Below, one piece after another: positions 62,651-64,000 of a stretch of 64,000 nucleotides of DNA; positions within the stretch are counted from its first letter, which is position 1; each line of letters starts with the position of its first letter. Both the position numbers and the translations under genes were made by a program. This DNA comes from Planococcus wigleyi (lineage in GTDB: Bacteria; Bacillota; Bacilli; Bacillales_A; Planococcaceae), in assembly GCF_014836985.1 (NCBI RefSeq), contig NZ_JACSPU010000001.1, positions 679,473 to 743,472 on the forward strand, read 5' to 3'. Under the pieces are notes generated by a model. It was not told the origin of the DNA, ran no database searches, and was given only the letters and a program-made list of their open reading frames with translations.

Positions 62651-63034
62651 TTACTTCCCCTGTGTCTTCAGTATCTCCCAGACAGCCAATAAAGCCTTCT
62701 TACGCTCTTCTGGACTCTCTTTAAACTCTTTATAAAATTTATGAACAGATGGATCATTGACCCATGCCTCGAATTCAGCTTCGTCTCCCCAGGAAGGGTA
62801 GTCTTTGCTGTCTTTTTTGTTGTTCGATGAATCGGGATTGTCTGTGCGGCCGAGGAGGTAATCGGTTGAGACATGTAAAGCGTCAGCTAAAGCTGAAAGC
62901 ATATCGTTAGATGGCGTACTATGGCCATTTTCATAATTACTTATAGTAGCCTTTGTAGTATTTACTCGTTTAGCTAACCCTTCTTGAGTAAGCTTGGCTA
63001 GTTTCCGAGCAGCTTTTAGGCGTTGAGTTAACAT
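62651..63034 (-). CDS. immR: cI/ImmR-type HTH repressor
   Basis: 127 residues from ATG 63034 (GGAGGG 7 bases upstream). N-terminal XRE HTH ~4-58 (LKAARKLAKLTQEGLAKRV, TKATISNYENGHSTPS, LHVSTDYLLGRTDNP), then a helical tail with EFEAWVNDPSVHKFYKEFKESPEERKKALLAVWEIL. There is no S24 self-cleavage domain, so induction by LexA-like autocleavage is impossible; cleavage by ImmA is expected. The length is the same as I recall for ICEBs1 ImmR. It should bind the half-sites in its upstream region. Confidence 0.88.
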   Translation of the reverse strand: MLTQRLKAARKLAKLTQEGLAKRVNTTKATISNYENGHSTPSNDMLSALADALHVSTDYLLGRTDNPDSSNNKKDSKDYPSWGDEAEFEAWVNDPSVHKFYKEFKESPEERKKALLAVWEILKTQGK

Positions 63035-63077
63035 AAACTTCCCTCCTATTTCAGAGTACAACTATATTGTACATGAA

Positions 63078-63106
63078 TTTATAATAGAAAATAAAATGTA
63101 CAAGAA
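63078..63106 (-). promoter_or_regulatory. Promoter of the repressor gene
   Basis: On the minus strand TTCTTG (63106-63101), 17-bp spacer, TATAAA (63083-63078). The -35 overlaps the operator half-site at 63096-63104. Confidence 0.65.
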
Positions 63107-63121
63107 ATTTGTATTTTATTG

Positions 63122-63150
63122 TTTACATATGAATATCTTGTACATATACT
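63122..63150 (+). promoter_or_regulatory. Early rightward promoter
   Basis: TTTACA (63122-63127), 17-bp spacer, TATACT (63145-63150). One half-site lies in the spacer and one just downstream of the -10, so the repressor would block it. Confidence 0.75.
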
Positions 63151-63186
63151 GAAGGTACAAGTTAGTTATACTTTGGAGGTGAGGAA

Positions 63187-63435
63187 ATGAAGAACGCAAA
63201 CTTGATCAAGGCAAGAGAAAAGAAAAATCTTACTCAAGAGCAATTAGCAAAGATGCTTGGCAAGGCAGGGAAACAGTCTGTATCAAATTGGGAGAACGGG
63301 CATAGTAAACCACCCTTATCAATTGCTTTTCAGCTGGCAGAAATACTCGAAGAAGATATTGGCTTTTTATTTAGCTTTAAAGTACAAGAATCTCATACTT
63401 TAAGGGCGTCTAGTAAAAAGCGAGTCGCAGTATAA
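63187..63435 (+). CDS. Cro/Xis-like HTH protein
   Basis: 82 residues. XRE-type HTH: NLIKAREKKNLTQEQLAKMLGKAGKQSVSNWENG-like (~4-37) and LAEILEEDIGFLF. ATG behind GGAGGTGAGG. First gene of the rightward early operon, so a Cro counter-repressor or excisionase-like regulator is expected. The C-terminus is basic (SSKKRVAV). Confidence 0.85.
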   Translation: MKNANLIKAREKKNLTQEQLAKMLGKAGKQSVSNWENGHSKPPLSIAFQLAEILEEDIGFLFSFKVQESHTLRASSKKRVAV

Positions 63436-63451
63436 GAAGGGAGAGGGTTAG

Positions 63452-63586
63452 ATGAAGAACATGTTGACGAAAGATACCACGGATAAAGTCAATGAGGTCA
63501 TCGAGATTTCTTTAGAAAAAGGTTGGAGTGAAGAAGACCTCTACTACGTAGCAAAGATACTTCTCGCACTGTTTAAAGATGATTAA
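63452..63586 (+). CDS. Small 44-residue protein
   Basis: ATG at 63452 with GGGAGAGGG about 8 bases upstream, 16 bp after the Cro-like gene. Reads KNMLTKDTTDKVNEVIEISL... and ends YYVAKILLALFKDD; predicted amphipathic helices, no Cys. Function unknown; small early phage protein. Confidence 0.6.
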   Translation: MKNMLTKDTTDKVNEVIEISLEKGWSEEDLYYVAKILLALFKDD

Positions 63587-63613
63587 TTTTTATTTTAAGA
63601 AAGGAAGGATTAA

Positions 63614-63766
63614 ATGAAGCATTCAGAATTGTTGGAGAAAATCGAGGCTTTAGAAGTACGCGTTGAAGTTTTAGAAAAGAAGGCCGCCGCTGGAACGACG
63701 ACCATTGAGAAAAAAATTTTCACCAGTACTCTTCGAGCAGATTTCGTTTCAGGTCAAAAAAAGTAA
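63614..63766 (+). CDS. Small 50-residue coiled-coil protein
   Basis: ATG at 63614 behind AAGGAAGGA. Leucines at heptad spacing in ELLEKIEALEVRVEVLEKK (~5-23) indicate a short coiled coil; the C-terminal half is basic. Unknown early gene, co-oriented with the Cro-like operon. Confidence 0.6.
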   Translation: MKHSELLEKIEALEVRVEVLEKKAAAGTTTIEKKIFTSTLRADFVSGQKK

Positions 63767-63776
63767 ACGCGAAGTC

Positions 63777-63977
63777 TTACTCATTTAGTTTCTGCGCTTC
63801 TGATGTATCGAAGAAAAGATTTAGCTGACCGCACTTGCTACAGTTCTCAACCTTTACAGGCATGAAACTATCAAGATTTACAGTTACGACTGAATTTTTT
63901 CTTTCCCAAGTAGATAGCGCGAAGTTAGCAGGGTTTTCATTAAATTCATTTCCGCCGCAATTTGTGCAAGTTTTCAT
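63777..63977 (-). CDS. Small zinc-ribbon-like protein
   Basis: 66 residues from ATG 63977, with a near-perfect GGAGGTGAT 5 bases upstream. CTNCGG at the N-terminus and CSKCGQLNLFF after 40 residues form a CxxC/CxxC metal site. Reads against the early operon, so it may be a separately expressed accessory gene. Function unknown. Confidence 0.72.
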   Translation of the reverse strand: MKTCTNCGGNEFNENPANFALSTWERKNSVVTVNLDSFMPVKVENCSKCGQLNLFFDTSEAQKLNE

Positions 63978-64000
63978 AATATCACCTCCCATCAACTACA

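Larger units (their letters stand above)
63054..63161. promoter_or_regulatory. Operator array of the lysogeny switch (five GTAC-centred half-sites)
   Basis: GTACAA or its complement TTGTAC occurs with centres at 63057/58, 63070/71, 63099/100, 63141/42 and 63156/57 (the fifth as GGTACAAG). The first two form the inverted repeat GTACAA-CTATA-TTGTAC (63056-63072); the last two CTTGTAC-N11-GTACAAG (63137-63161). They cover both divergent promoters, fitting a cI/Cro-type switch. Confidence 0.75.

Overview
The window is chromosomal DNA of a low-to-mid GC Bacillales bacterium, most likely Planococcaceae (Planococcus/Planomicrobium type). The evidence is gene order and protein sequence: the PyrR-controlled pyr operon, the gmk-rpoZ-coaBC-priA-def-fmt-rsmB-prpC-prkC-rsgA-rpe-thiN block, the fapR-plsX-fabD-fabG-acpP-rnc-smc-ftsY block and the ffh-rpsP-rimM-trmD-rplS block all follow the Bacillus subtilis order. 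The sporulation gene spoVM is missing from its usual place between thiN and rpmB, which fits a lineage that does not sporulate. The genus assignment is inference from memory of such genomes; no search was run.

Layout. 1-3250: 3' end of ileS, then lspA and rluD. 3247-14858: complete pyrimidine operon pyrR-uraA-pyrB-pyrC-carA-carB-pyrK-pyrD-pyrF-pyrE, with two PyrR-type attenuators (before pyrR and before pyrB). 14879-20402: small accessory loci, namely a PadR regulator with a membrane partner, a D-serine ammonia-lyase operon, a VOC protein, and an amino-acid ABC transporter (binding protein and permease, no ATPase). 20412-34694: rqcH on the minus strand, then the gmk-to-thiN housekeeping block (nucleotide, coenzyme A, replication restart, translation initiation, Ser/Thr kinase signalling and ribosome assembly). 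34744-41017: rpmB (minus), asp23-like/fakA, serine dehydratase, recG. 41001-44595: FapR-controlled fatty-acid genes. 44600-44750: a dispersed-type palindromic repeat. 44825-56837: rnc-smc-ftsY, ylxM-ffh, rpsP-khpA-rimM-trmD, rplS, lepB-rbgA, rnhB. 56872-59087: sucC-sucD.

From about 59090 to the right edge the sequence changes to a mobile element (prophage or ICEBs1-like integrative element) inserted downstream of sucD: tyrosine integrase, a small unknown protein, an ImmA-type metalloprotease behind a LexA-box-like site, a small membrane protein, a large unrecognised protein that may carry a PUA/EVE-like N-terminal domain plus a hydrophobic segment and coiled coil, an ImmR/cI-type repressor, a divergent promoter region with five GTAC-centred half-sites, a Cro/Xis-type HTH protein, and tiny early ORFs. 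The element runs off the right edge. The most novel material is here, especially the cargo placed between the repressor and its presumed protease.

The core genes form tightly packed, translationally coupled operons with many TTG/GTG starts overlapping the previous stop codon. Several promoters sit directly behind, or inside, the terminator of the preceding unit.
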